Below are positions 25,131-36,800 of a stretch of 64,000 nucleotides of DNA, one piece after another; position 1 is the stretch's first letter; every line of letters starts with the position of its first letter. Below the pieces are notes generated by a model. It did no database searches, had not been told where the DNA came from, and saw nothing but the letters and a program-made list of their open reading frames with translations. The position numbers were made by a program, and so were the translations under genes. Source of the DNA: Pelecanus crispus (taxonomy: Eukaryota; Chordata; Aves; Pelecaniformes; Pelecanidae); NCBI RefSeq assembly GCF_030463565.1, contig NC_134660.1, positions 2,989,501-3,053,500 of the forward strand. The letters are read 5' to 3'.

Positions 25131-25753
25131 CTGACAAGAGCCCATGCTATCTCGTCTTGCTGTCCCTCATTTAACAGAGGTAAATCGGGCGTTCGGCATG
25201 GTCCAGCCTGAAGCTAAAAGTAACCAGATGTTCCAAGTTAAGCCAAGGGACTCGGCCTGTCAGTCCAGAGACTGTCCGGATCGCTCCTCAGTCCAGCTGC
25301 TCTTCCATTCCGATGGACGGTAATTCTCGCGGTGCCTCCCGCAGTCCTACACGGAGCGAGGCACTGAGTGCGAGCCGTGCCATGGCACAGGGAGATAGCG
25401 CCTTCCCTCCAGGCAGTGTTGGCTCCTGGTGGCAGAGGGATTTGGGGAAGCTTGACTTTGAACAAGAGGAGTAACTGAAGAATGACTTCAAGGCTGGATG
25501 TCTGCAGTTCAGGCCTGGCAGGTGCCGGTACCCTACAAGCCCCAAGGTACCGGGCTAGCGTACTCGAAGGAACCGTTAACCTTGGGTTAAACTTCTGACA
25601 AGGGATCAATTTTGGACTAATGTAAGGAGTATCATTGTAGATAGAGCCGCAGAGCGTATGTGTCACTAGCAGCTGCTGCCTAATGCCCTGTGAAGTAATA
25701 GATTTTTGGTTTCATTCTTAATGTTTTATGTAATGTATTTAAAGTCTTATTTA

Positions 25754-25759
25754 AATAAA
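25754..25759 (+). terminator. EIF1: EIF1 distal poly(A) signal
   Basis: A second AATAAA about 780 bp after the stop. It is preceded by AT-rich, UTR-like sequence (TTTATGTAATG words) and followed by T/G-rich DNA. It probably defines a longer EIF1 mRNA; the intervening 25,140–25,750 shows no other gene. Confidence 0.55.
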
Positions 25760-25764
25760 AACGG

Positions 25765-28130
25765 TTTTCAAAAGCATTTGCTTGGCGCATTCAGTTGCTT
25801 TCCTTACGCAGTGACGCTGGCTCAGTGCTTCGGGTACTGTCAGAGTGGGAGCTTGGTGGGAGCAGCGCTGGGGTGGGATGTGCAGCCCCCAGGAATTCTG
25901 TGGGGTCCTGGGGCGCGTTTTCCCCGTGTGACCCACTGCGGGAATGGCAAAAGGGGAAGACGGAGCACTCAGTGCTGCTCCTTCTGCTCCCTGACCTCGG
26001 GTTGAGGTAAAGAGCCCGCGAGGGAGTGGGTGTTGAGTCATTCCCTTCCTGGGCTGGAGTTCGTTAACCCTCGCACCAGATCTCATGCGTGCGGGGTTCC
26101 TGTCAGCCCGGCCGGGGCGGTCAGCACTTCTGCTTCTGGCAGCGACAAACTGCAGCGGGGAGGACGGGGGGGCCTGTGTCACCCTGCCGCAGGCTGGGCG
26201 GGGGCTGAGGGGCCTTTTCCTCCCTGAGCCCCCCAAGGAGTGAGAACAAAGTCACCTCGGGTGGAACGTGCCCTCTTAGGGCAGCTCCCGTTGTGGGGGC
26301 TGGCAGCTGCCGCCTGCGGAACAGCACCATGAAACGTGCTCAGATCCCTAAGAAAGCGCAGAAAGTCTGTGAGTTTCCCTCCTGGGTGCCCCTGGCCCCG
26401 TCCAGCCTGCGGCGGGTGATGCTGCAGCTGCAGACGTGAGCCTGCCCACTGCGAGGGCCGGGGTGCTTTGGGGAGGCTCGCTCGCACCCCATGCAGCAGC
26501 GGAAACGCAGGGAGCTGCCTGGGCAGCCGCTTGCGCTTCTGGCAGCTTTCTAAGAACAGAGCCTTGTTTGTTCGCTCGCCGCCTGCAAGGATCCTGACTT
26601 TCCACCCCTTTTCCGCACGCTGTGGTGGAGCGCTTGGTTCACTTCGCTGCCATTTACTCTCCTGGGAGACTTTGCGCTCGGAAACCAAATTGCCGCAATT
26701 ATGCAAAGCACCTACGAGCGCGCTGGGGAGGCAGGTGACCTCGAGCCCTGCCTGCACCTTGGAGACCCGGTGCAGGCAGCGTTGAGGCTGGCACGCTGGG
26801 GTGCGTGTACGTGCCCGCAGCCCGACGCAGCGCAATCTCCGGTCTGCTTCTACTCTAAAAATTTAACTTCCCCTGCCTGCACAGGGGCCTTTCCGAGTGC
26901 ATCGAGCCGGGCTTTCTCCCTGCTGGGGTTTGCCAGGCTGCTCGCAGCTGTTCAGACGCAAGAGGGAGGCACTGCCTTGGCCCGGCGTTCCCCTGCCAGC
27001 GCGGCCCAGGCTGGGCCAGGAGAGCCGGAGCCGGCTGGGCAGAGGCGAGGGATGCTGCGTGCTCGGGCTTTCCTAGGTGCGTCCCGTCGTGGTGCAGCCA
27101 GGGCTGGGAGAAGGGGCCAGCCTGAGCGCCCACGGGTCAAGCTGCCAACCTGCGTCAAGGGGCTGCTGAGCCCGTCGCGCTGGAGGAAATGGCTGCTGAG
27201 TCCCCGTCACCCTGACGGCTCATTTGGCCCAGATTGAGCCATTAAAAGCCAGAAATTGCAAAACAATTTGTTTGTTCCTTGTAAAAACACCGCCCTGTAG
27301 CGCGAGCAATCGATTGCTCGGCTGCTGCCTTCCTGCCCATTCAAAGCCCATTTGTTTTGGGGTTGTTTGAGGAGCACCGATATCGTTCTTTGCAAACGCA
27401 GCGAGCGCCGGGGGCACGGGCAGACGGCGACGTGCACCCGATCCGTGGCATGTCACTCACGCGTGTTTTATTGAAGGAGTGAGACAAATGTTCTCTACAA
27501 ATACAACGAGATGAGGGTAAATACTGGCAAGAGGAACTATCGATGTTGAAAGAAAAGACGAGAGGCGGCAGAGAGGATTTACTGGGGGGGACGCTGGGGC
27601 AGGCCGTGCTCGGCATCGTGTGTCCCCAGCCAGAGCTCCGGGGTCCGTCACCGCGCACAGAGGCAGCGAGCAGTGCCCACCCCCACCGTGATGCCCCAAA
27701 GCTTTTTGGGGTGCGGGCAGAGATACAGAGCCGCAGAAAAGGCCCTGGCAAAGCGCCCAGCTCCCACTGCCACGCCGGTCCCAGGTTTATGCTCCACGGA
27801 GCCCAGGCAGCCGCAGGCACAGCACCCTGGGGACCCCCGTGATGGTGGCGGGGGGGGCCCTGGCGCCAGCGGGTTTGTAACCGGGGGCAAAGATGTCACC
27901 AGCCTGCGGCAGGGCGAGCGTGGCAGCGGCACCCGGAGCCGCACCGCGGGGCTGGGCATGGCAGGCAGCACGCGGCCGGTGCTCCCCGGCCAGGGCACCC
28001 CCAGCCACCCCGTGAGCCCCCCCAACCCAGCAGCCGGAGCTGCCCCTCGGCCCCCGTGCACAGGGGTCACCGCACGCGCGGTGACAGCAATGGCACATGC
28101 GTGTGCTGACAGGGACTATGGCCCCATGGA
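25765..28130. other. Intergenic spacer between EIF1 and the satellite block
   Basis: GC-rich, with no recognised protein exon. The only transcript-like sign is an AATAAA on the minus strand at 27,467–27,472, followed downstream on that strand by sequence of ordinary composition. It could end an unannotated minus-strand transcript, but no coding exon supports this. Confidence 0.4.
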
Positions 28131-28134
28131 TTGT

Positions 28135-30830
28135 CAATCACTAGCAACGTATGTGCCTATACACACACGTATGTCTTTATACCTATAGCTACATGTATGT
28201 ATACACATGGCTATATATGTAGACACATATATGTGTATGTACACATATGTATATCAGCTATAGTAAGCTTATGTAGCCATCTCAATATGTATATCTGCAT
28301 AAGTATACATATAGATATGTACATAGACACACATGTATGTTTAAGTGGATGGAGATATATATGTATCTAGATATACACATATACATGTAGCTACATATGT
28401 ATTGTCACTCAGTACCAACATGTGTGCCTATACACACATGCACATATGCATGCCTTTATACCTATAGCTACATGTGTACATATACACACATAGATTTAGG
28501 TATGTAGAGGGGTGTGCATACACACACAGAGCTATATATAGACAAACATATATATGTATATACATATATATAGACATAGCATGTATAATAGACATAGTAT
28601 AGCTTATGTAGCTGTCTCAATATGTATATGTATACATATATACATACAGATATAGGCACGCATATATGTGTGTGTACATCAATATGTACACAGACACACA
28701 TATATGTGTACACACACACATACATACATGCCACTGGGGCAAATTGCCCCATATAGTCTCCATACATTATATACGCAGAGAGCCACAGGTGTGTACACAC
28801 ACACACACAGAGAAGGGCAAGGTGCCCCATATGTTCTGCATCCATATAAACATAGGTGCCTGCACGTGTGTCTATATCTGTAGCTCTAGAGCTGTAGCCA
28901 TAGGTATGAATATATGTACGTGTTCAGATAGATGCACAAAATACACTGTATTATCTGTTACAATTATGTACATTATGTATATTACCTGCACTTTATATTG
29001 TATAGAATGTTATGTGTTATACTGTATACTTGCTGTTTATTATATAATACATGAAGAAGTAGCATATAATTTGTCTGCATGCATAGTCTATTACAAAAGA
29101 TAATAATACATATATAATATAACATAGGAGAGAGAGAGTGTGTGTGCATGTACTATAGCACATTATACTCTCAGGTCCAAGTGCCCAGTGTGTGTATGTA
29201 TACCTGCCTAGGCCAGTATGTATGTAGGGAGCCAGACAGACGTGTTTATAGCTACACATATATACTGCTGGGACCAACGCCCCATAGCTTCTCCTCCATC
29301 CATACAGACATAGAGGCACGTAGGCATATGCGTGCACACCCCCCCACAGCTCTCTCTATCAATGGCCACAGCTTTATTTTTATATACTTGTATATACATA
29401 GAATCATAAAATTGTTTAGGTTGGAAAAGACCTTTAAGATCATCCAGTCCAACCATTAACCTAAGACTACCAAGTCCACCACTAAACCAGTTAAGGGCAG
29501 AGTCATAATTTCCTGGCTTGGTGGCTGGCTCATTTATAATGAAAGTAAAAACTAGGAACCATTAAGGTTGGAAGGGACCTCTAAGATCATCAGTCCAACA
29601 TCAACCCAACACCCCCATGCCCACTAAACCATGTCCCAAAGTGCCACCTCTACGCGGTTTTTTAACCCCTCCAGGGCTGGGGACTCCCCCACCTCTCTGG
29701 GCAGCCTGTTCCAACGCTTGACCGCTCTTTCCATGAAGAAATTTCTCCCAATATCCAACCTAAACCTCCCCTGACACAGCTTGAGCCCATTTCCTCTCGT
29801 CCTATCGCTTGTTCCTTGGGAGAAGAGACCGATCCCGCTCCCTGCCCCCTCCTGCCAGGAGCTGCAGAGCGATCAGGTCTCCCCTCAGCCTCCTCTTCTC
29901 CAGGCTGAACACCCCCAGCTCCCTCAGCCGCTCCCCACCAGCCCTGTGCTCCAGACCCTTCCCCAGCTTTGCTGCCCTCATAGTTTTATATACTTGTATA
30001 TACGTATAGATACATGTATTTATAGCTAGTGATACCTGTGTGGTTTTTATGTAACAAGATACATGTGTCTCCAGTTACAGCTACAGCTAAATCTAGTCTG
30101 TATGAACCTAGCTATGTCATCATGTGTGCATTTGTACGTGCAGAGACCACACCAGCATGAGCATGCAGGTATAGCTGTATGTAATTACCTAACTATATAG
30201 TTAGCTTTCAGTATGTGTATGGCTTGTCTGTGTGTGGCATGTGACGACATAGATACATGGATGTACATTTTTTGTATGCATGCAGCTAATCCTGGCCAGT
30301 TGTCCCATATGTCCTCCATCCATACATACACACACACACTCTCTCTCTATATATATATGTATAGCTGTGCATGCACATCACTATATATAGCTATCAGCTA
30401 TATCTATAGCTTTGTATCTGTAGCTATACCTCCCTTCATTTATAGCTAGATGTAGCTGTACATGATGCATGTATGTATAAGCTGTGTATGCATTGAATCA
30501 TGCATCTAGTTAGAAAGTGAGCTATAAATTGCAGGTGTGCACACACAGAGTGCTGTGGCCAGTTGCTCCATACAGTCTCCTTGCAAATGAGCTTACCTAC
30601 ACATATACAGCTGATGTGCGCACTCTCGCTGTATGTGTACCTATAGCTATGTATAGTCACCTACCTATGCGTGAATGTCTGTGTAACAGAGACAAACTGG
30701 CCGCAGGGGGCCAAGTGCCACAGACACCCCCCCGCTAACTCTAGCTTTATAGCTCTGTCTAGATCTACACCGATACATACGTCTGCACCTATGTCTGTCC
30801 CTTTTAGCTAGTTATATACATTGCAGAAGG
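28135..30830. repeat. TA/TG/CA-rich degenerate satellite block
   Basis: About 2.1 kb of alternating purine–pyrimidine sequence (TATGTATATACACACATA-like words), split by a CR1 insertion at 29.4–30.0 kb. It is not a simple dinucleotide repeat. A GC-richer motif built on GGCCAGTTGCCCCATATG followed by TCTCCATCCATACATA recurs in variant form near 28,735, 28,815, 29,268, 30,290, 30,553 and 30,697, which implies an old higher-order unit. Short open frames inside are low-complexity products. Confidence 0.85.
29398..29978 (-). mobile_element. CR1 LINE, composite (two CR1 3' ends in series)
   Basis: Minus-oriented CR1. From the right, a CR1 3' region (29,978 to about 29,560) ends at a CTTCCAACCTTAATGG-like tail. 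A linker with GCCAGCCACCAAGCCAGG follows, then a second CR1 3' terminus ends in AGAATCATAAAATTG-type tail sequence (reading plus) at 29,398. The same order occurs in the element at 42.5–42.8 kb. It interrupts the TA-rich satellite. Confidence 0.9.
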
Positions 30831-30844
30831 CACTGCCTGGCTCA

Positions 30845-31312
30845 GAGTGACGCAGTCAACAGCCGGGCCTGTTAAAGCCTTGGGCTGCAACCTGGGAACC
30901 TTCACCTCCACAGCGTGCTGCTCTCCTGCTTGGCCCCACGAAAGAAGGCCCAAAACCGGGGCAAACCAGGAAGAGCAGGTAGCCACAACCGTCAGCAGAA
31001 GTTGCGGCCATCACGATAAGAGGAGGAATATCCTGCCTGGAGACAAAGGATGCAAAAAAGTCCAAGGAGACCCCAGACCCAAATATTGCTATTGGACCGA
31101 AGCATCGCGTGAGGGGAGGAGAACTTAACTGGCAAGGGTATAATTATCCCGGGATTTCTTTGTTCAGGGTCCCTCTCCGGAGGCACCCAGCCCGAGCTGC
31201 CATTTTCGGCCGTACCACTCGATAAAGCCGCCTGGCGTGCGTCGTGTCCAAGACTCTGCTTCAGGGAAACCGAGGGTCGCGCCTGAGGGGAGAGAACGCG
31301 CCCGAGAGAGCA
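30845..31312 (+). mobile_element. Possible solo-LTR-like remnant (avian ERV), weak
   Basis: About 470 bp of unique sequence between the satellite and GAST. It has a GATAAAGCCGCC signal followed by a short tract resembling the R–U5 part of avian endogenous retrovirus LTRs, then CGCGCCTGAGGGG. No internal retroviral genes are present, and the termini and family cannot be fixed by eye. It may instead be ordinary GAST upstream sequence. Confidence 0.25.
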
Positions 31313-31547
31313 GGTGAGTGGGAAGGGGCACCCATCCGCTCAGCGGAGCTGCCCGCTGTGCAGGGCCTCTGGGCCGAGCAGTTGCAGTTTCGGGTGGTGT
31401 GTGCGCGATGCCCTGAACGGGGTGTGCCTTTAAAAAAAAAAAAAAAATGTAAACACACAGACACACTCCCCCCCCCCCCGTGTCTGTGTCTGTGCACACA
31501 CGGGCGCCCGTGGGCCTGCCCCGGGGTGGGGCAGCGGCGGCAGCGCC

Positions 31548-31613
31548 TTTAAAAGCGGGGCCGAGCCGGGCTGGCCTGGACCGAGCTGCCCCGCAGAGCC
31601 CCGGAGCCAGCAG
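31548..31613 (+). promoter_or_regulatory. GAST: GAST TATA-like box and noncoding exon 1
   Basis: TTTAAAAG at 31,548–31,555 serves as the TATA element. About 25–30 bp downstream begins a short untranslated exon that ends CCAGCAG at 31,613, before the strong donor GTGAGTC. Gastrin genes normally have one noncoding first exon and two coding exons, which fits the acceptor just before the ATG at 32,470. An A15 run and a (CA)n/C10 tract lie immediately upstream (31,430–31,485). Confidence 0.7.
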
Positions 31614-31639
31614 GTGAGTCCCGGCGGGGCTGGGGGGAC

Positions 31640-32345
31640 CGGCCGGAGGGGACCTGGGGACCGACTGGGAGAGAGGGATGGAGAGGACTTGGGGACCAGC
31701 GGGGAGGGACGGAGGGGACTTGGGGACCGACTGGGAGAGAGGGATGGAGAGGACTTGGGGACCGACTGGGAGAGAGGGATGGAGAGGACTTGGGGACCAG
31801 CGGGGATGGACGGAGGGACTTGGGGACCGACTGGGAGAGAGGGATGAAGAGGACTTGGGGACCAGCAGGGAGGGATGGAGGGGACTTGGGGACCGACTGG
31901 GAGGGATGGAGGGGACTTGGGGGACCGACTGGGAGAGAGGGATGGAGAGGACTTGGGACCAGCGGGGAGGGATGGAGGGGACTTGGGGACCTGCTGGGGA
32001 GGGACAGAGGGGACTTGGGGACCGACTGGGAGAGAGGGATGGAGAGGACTTGGGGACCAGCTGGGAGGGACAGAGGGGACTTGGGGACCAGCCATGCCCT
32101 GGGGAAGAGCTCCCTGCTCGTCAGAGTTCATGGAGCATCTGGATGACGCCCTTAGGCATAGGGTTTAGTCTTGGGTAGCCCTGCGAGGAGCAGGGGAGTG
32201 GACTCAGTGATTCTTATGAGTCCCATCTATGATTTTTGGGGACCAGCTGGGAGAGAGGGATGGAGAAGACCTGGGGACCAGCCAGGAGGGATGGAGGGGA
32301 CTTGGGGACTCTCTGGGAGGGACAGAGGGGACTTGGGAACTGGCC
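31640..32345 (+). repeat. Minisatellite filling GAST intron 1
   Basis: About twenty tandem units of about 31–36 bp alternate two forms, GGGACCGACTGGGAGAGAGG and GGGACCAGCGGGGAGGGA, each joined by GGAGGGGACTTG-like sequence. A CR1 fragment splits the array at 32,122–32,234. The non-repeat sequence before it (near 32,085–32,120) resembles that at the array's right end (near 32,338–32,375), so a larger duplication of array plus flank is likely. Confidence 0.9.
32122..32234 (+). mobile_element. CR1 LINE fragment inside the GAST intron minisatellite
   Basis: The words TCATGGAGCATCTGGATGAC, GGGTTTAGTCTTGGGTAG and CTGCGAGGAGCAGGGGAG, then a GATTCTTATGAGTCCC and CTATGATTTT end, match a CR1 3' terminus of the 'catggagcatctggatgac' subtype. 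It lies in plus orientation. The tandem array resumes directly after it. Confidence 0.85.
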
Positions 32346-32469
32346 GTGCTCTGGGGAAAAGCACCCTGCTCCCCGTATGGGTCACCCCTCACCGCAGGCT
32401 TAGCGTGTGCCCCCAGTTCGGGGTCCACAGCCCCTCCGCTCCCCTTCCCCGCTCAGTCTCTCTGCAGCC

Positions 32470-32897
32470 ATGAAGGCGAAGGTGTGCATCGGCCTCGTCC
32501 TCGCCATCGTGGCGACTGCCTGCCTGTGCCGGCCCGCGGTAGAGGCGCCGGGTGCTGCGGGGGACTCCCACCAGCTCCCCGCCAGCCTGGTCCGGCGGGA
32601 CTGGCCCGAGTCCCTGTCCCAGGAGCAGAAGCACCTCATCTCCCGGTTCCTGCCCCACATCTTCACAGGTACCAGGAGGTGCAGGGTGGGCAGCGCTCGG
32701 GGGGCGGCCTGTAAGGCACAGCCGGGCCCCCAGCCCGGGGTAGCTCTAACCTGCTGCCCTTGCCCCCGGCAGACCTGAGCGAGCGCAAGGGCTACGTGCA
32801 CGGGGACGAGGGGATGGAGGCCCTGCACGACCACTACTACCCCGACTGGATGGACTTTGGCCGCCGCAGCGCTGAGGACTTGGCTGATGCTGCGTAG
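32470..32897 (+). CDS. GAST: Preprogastrin (gastrin)
   Basis: Secreted antral peptide hormone of the gastrin/CCK family, acting on CCK receptors to drive acid secretion. Two coding exons, 32,470–32,668 and 32,773–32,897 (GT/AG, phase 1), give 107 residues. Residues 1–20 (MKAKVCIGLVLAIVATACLC) form a signal peptide. After a basic site in KHLISR, a 36-residue stretch runs from FLPHIFTDLS to ALHDHYYPDWMDF, the length of chicken gastrin-36. The C-terminal YPDWMDF-G-RR supplies the amidation glycine and dibasic cleavage, followed by the flanking peptide SAEDLADAA. Tyr is seventh from the amidated end, the CCK-like position known in birds; mammalian gastrin has it sixth. The ATG lies 2 bp after the intron 1 acceptor. 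Its 3' end faces HAP1. Confidence 0.98.
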
Positions 32898-32956
32898 CCA
32901 CTGCGCTGGCCATGCTGTGCAGAGCATCAGCTCGCTCGGTGCACGTCTCTGCCTGC

Positions 32957-32962
32957 AATAAA
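32957..32962 (+). terminator. GAST: GAST poly(A) signal
   Basis: AATAAAG 60 bp after the gastrin stop codon. The next poly(A) signal, for HAP1 on the other strand, is only about 170 bp away. Confidence 0.92.
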
Positions 32963-33129
32963 GCTTTCGCACTACAGCTGCTGCTGCTCATGTCTTTGCT
33001 GGGAAGAGCTGGGGTGGAGGAGGGCTGGTTGGTGGGATTTGTCCCCAGCCTCCCCAGGAAGCGCAGGGCAGAGACCTGACGGCGCGCAGCGGCAGACACA
33101 GCACACATGAGCTGCTTCGTGACTCCACA

Positions 33130-33135
33130 TTTATT
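33130..33135 (-). terminator. HAP1: HAP1 poly(A) signal
   Basis: TTTATT on the plus strand gives AATAAA on the minus strand, about 715 bp after the HAP1 stop codon at 33,851. The mRNA probably ends near 33,115, within about 150 bp of the end of the convergent GAST transcript. Confidence 0.8.
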
Positions 33136-33850
33136 TGACAGGGGACAGGGCACAGCCTGGGGCAAGGGACGCAGCTGGCGGGAGCAAGAGCTACGCCCCG
33201 AGAAACACCCGCTGCAGGCGTCCCCTGAGCCGGGGGTGCTGCTGCTACTGCTATTCTGTGGCCAGGAAATTTAAAACCACCATTCTCTTCAAAAGTCAGC
33301 CCAGGTGCTGGCCAGGGGCCCAGCCCACGGCAGGAGGTCTCATCCCGGCACATGTGGGTCCCCCCTGGGACCACCCGAGCCCAGCCTGAGCATTGCCCCT
33401 CGCTGCAGCAGCCCAGACAGCCCCGAAGGGCCGAGCTGCCCCTTGCTCCTCAGACAGGCTCAGCAGAAGCAGGAATGGTTCTTATTGCCAGCAACCGGCT
33501 CCTGGAAGGGTCCGTACCCCCCCAGCGAGGGCCAGAGTCAGCCCACACCCCCTGCCCAGAGCTGGCTGCTCCCCGAGCCCTGAGCATCGCCCCATGCAGC
33601 TCCCTGCACACCAGACCCCCGCCGCAGCATAACGTGGGGTCAGGGGACCATCGCGCCGGGGCTACGTGGCACCGCAGGGTTGTGTCCCAGCAGCCAGGGC
33701 AAAGCTCCCGCGAGCCGGTGCCGAGAGCGCTGCCGGGCCATCACCAGGAGCTGAGGCTGAAAGCCTGTCCCATCTCCATTTCCCCATGGACGGACGATGA
33801 AGAGGATGGAGGACGTGTCTTGTCCTGAGCTCGCGGGCTCTGCAGTGCCG

Positions 33851-36800
33851 TCAAGTCAGCGCGCCCCGGGCTGCCCTGCGCTCTCCCCGGGCATAGGACA
33901 TCTCCCCTCTGGCCACCACCTTGTCCAGCCCCAGGCGCTGCAGCTTCTCCACCAGGTTCAAGCTGAAGATGCTGCTCCTAGGTGAGGGTCCATCCTGCCC
34001 CCCGCCCATGGGCAAGGGCTGGGTGTCAACATGCTGGGGGTCCTGGGAGAGCAGCGGGGGGGCCCACCTTGACCCGGTCCCTGGCACCGAGGCAGAGATG
34101 CCCCGCACCAGCAAGAGCTCGACAAGTCCCACGTGGGTGCTCGGGGGTCCGGGGCCAGGCGCCAGCACAGGGGACGACGGCTCCAGCGAGGGGCTGCCAA
34201 GGCTCAGCCCCTCAAGGGGCCCACAAGAAGGCATGACGGCGTTATACAGACTGGAGGGGAAGAGAGAGCAGAGTTGGGGATCAGCAAAGGACCCTGTCCC
34301 GGGGGATGCTGCTGCAGGGGCCAGGGGGTCCCCCGGGCACAGCAAGGGCCGCCTTTCCTCCATCCTACATGCTCATTCATGAGCCTCAGGCTGTGGGAGA
34401 CCCCCATGAATGCAGCACTGCCCAAGCACCCCAAAGGTCATGGCACTACACAGCCATGCCCCCCACAGCTCCCAGGCAGCCAGGAGGGGATGGGACACGG
34501 TCGCTACTCCACGAGCATTTTCCAAACATGCAGGGTTTTGTCTAACGGCGCCGAGTGAACTCCAGCTCACACCAAGCCCCAAGGAGCCTTGGAGGGGCTC
34601 ATTAGCGCTAAGCGACAGCGCTCATTACTTAAGGGGCGGGCAGGTTGCGGCCCCAGCCCAGCGCCCGCCTCCTCCAGCCCAGCCTGGGCAAAGGTCCTGG
34701 TTTATGCAGAAGTCCAGGGAGGAGGAAATCCATGTCCGCTCCCAGCGAAGGTGACTGCCCCTTGGCACCGGGAGCAAACGCTGCTCTTGCCCCCAGGGAG
34801 CGGCTCCCCAGGGTGAGCCCAGCCTCATCCACCCTGAGGAAAGCTGCTCTTCCCAGCAAGGTGCTGCAGCACAGAGGCCGGAGGGGGGGCTGCTCACAGC
34901 CCGCGGGCGGGGGACACACAGCCCTGGGCAGGCAGCCGCTCAAGCAGCCAGATTCAGGGACATTTCAAGTGCCAGACATCACTCAGCATCAAGGGGCTGC
35001 AGGCGGCCCCCATCCCGCTGCTTCAAGCTGCACGGAGCCAGGCATGGGGTGAGGAGAGGCTTAGGGGGGGCAGAGGGGCTGGGGTGGCAGTGCAGGCGGT
35101 GGGGGGGCCACGCGCCTTACCTGGGTGTCACCGTGGTGATCTCAGTGGTGGGGTGGAGGATGTGGCAGGTGGTGATGGTGAAGGTAGACAGGGTCTGGGG
35201 GAGGTTGTTAACAGAGAGGAACACTGGAAGGGACAGGAGACACCAGGTTAATGGGGAGGGGGGCACAACACAGGCAGAGGCAGGGAGCAGGGCTCCGGGC
35301 AGAGGGGAGAGCCAAAGCTGGGCTGTGAGCTGCCACCGCCAGCAGAAAGGTGCATGCATGGGGCACAGCTCCAGCAGCATTGGGGTCCAGCGCTTGCTCA
35401 GAGGAGGGGGCTGCGAGCACAAGTGGGAACAGGAGCCGACGTTTCTCCCTGACCTGTCTCTTCCACACGCCCAGGCTGCAGCGGCTGCATGCCGGCGTGA
35501 CGGCAAGGGCTCGCCCCGGCAGGGTGGCTGCACAACAGCCCTCGTGCAGCTGCAGACGGAGCATCCCCATGGGGACGGACGGGTGGCAGGGACAGACCAC
35601 CAGCGCAAGAGGGGAGAGCACGGGGCAGGGCGAGGGGCAGCCTGGGCAGGAGGACAGGGATGTCCCGGGGGCCGCGTCCCCTCTGCCCCCTCGCCCCGCG
35701 CTCACCCCTGGGGCGCTCCTTGGCTTTGGCGGGTGTTGATGTAGGGAGCAGCTGGAAGGAGCTGGCATCCACATCGTCCTCCTCCAGGTCATTGAGGTTG
35801 TAGACCTCCTCCAGGTCGATGTCCAGCTGCCTGAAGTCTTTGGTGAGCACCCCGGGACGGGGCACCAGGATCCCGCCCAGGTTGGGCCGTGCCAGCTGCT
35901 GCCAGTGTTGGAGCGTCACAGAGCCTGGGAGGGGGACACAGCCAGGGGGGCTCAGCTGGTGACACGGGACCCTCCCGGCACCTCCAGCGCTGCACACTGG
36001 GAAGCCACCTCCACCCCTCACCTTCCAGGGGCTTCACAATCTGCAGCTTGTCGGGCAGGTAGGTGAGGGAGCCGAGGGAGAAGCCAGAGCCGGCAGTGAA
36101 CTCCGAGCCCCCTGAGTAGTTGGTCCCGGTGGAGATGATGCTCTCGTTGGGGGTGAGGAAGCCACTGGAGCTCTCCCCATCCCTCAGCCGCCACAGCTTG
36201 TGCTCCCGCTCCGCCTCGAAGAAGGAGCGCTCCTCCGAGGCATGGCTCTGCTGCCGTGCCGACAGCCGCTGCACCGCCGCCTCCAGGTCCTGCCGGCCCG
36301 GGGCTGCCCGGGGCTCCTCTCCAGCCCCCTCGCCCCTGCCAGCAGGCACAGCGTTAGGGTGCTCAGGGCCATGGTCCCACACTGCACCCCCCCACGCCGT
36401 GCTAGACCCCAGCCAGCAGCGGGCTCCGGCTGCGCCTACCCTTCCCCTGCCCCAGGCTTGCGGCATCGATCGATGCTCCGGCGTGATGGACACCTCGCCA
36501 ACCTCGCCCCAGCTCCTCCGCAGGGGCAGTGGCTCTGTCCCACCCAGCCCAAGCCCCCGCTGCGGCACTCACTGGGTGCCCTCCAAGCCGGAGCAGCTGG
36601 TGCAGGGGGTGCTGGCCCCCCCGGAGGGGGTGGCTGACAACTGCTTGGAGCCCGGCACGTTGTGGGGAGACTCAGAGCGAGACTTGGCTTTGGCCGCCTG
36701 CTTCACCGCTTTCACCGTCTCAAAGACGCGCAGATAGCTCCTGCGGGCAGAAAGCGGGCAGGGATGGACCCTCAGGCCAGCCCCCAGGGAGCCCCCTGCT

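Noticed and set aside
28468-28845. Tyr/Cys/Val-rich frames in the TA/TG block
   Set aside because: Low-complexity translation of alternating TA/TG/CA repeats.
31430-32131. Minus-strand frame of 233 codons over the GAST intron
   Set aside because: Translation of the intron minisatellite; repetitive Pro/Ser/Val pattern with no homology.
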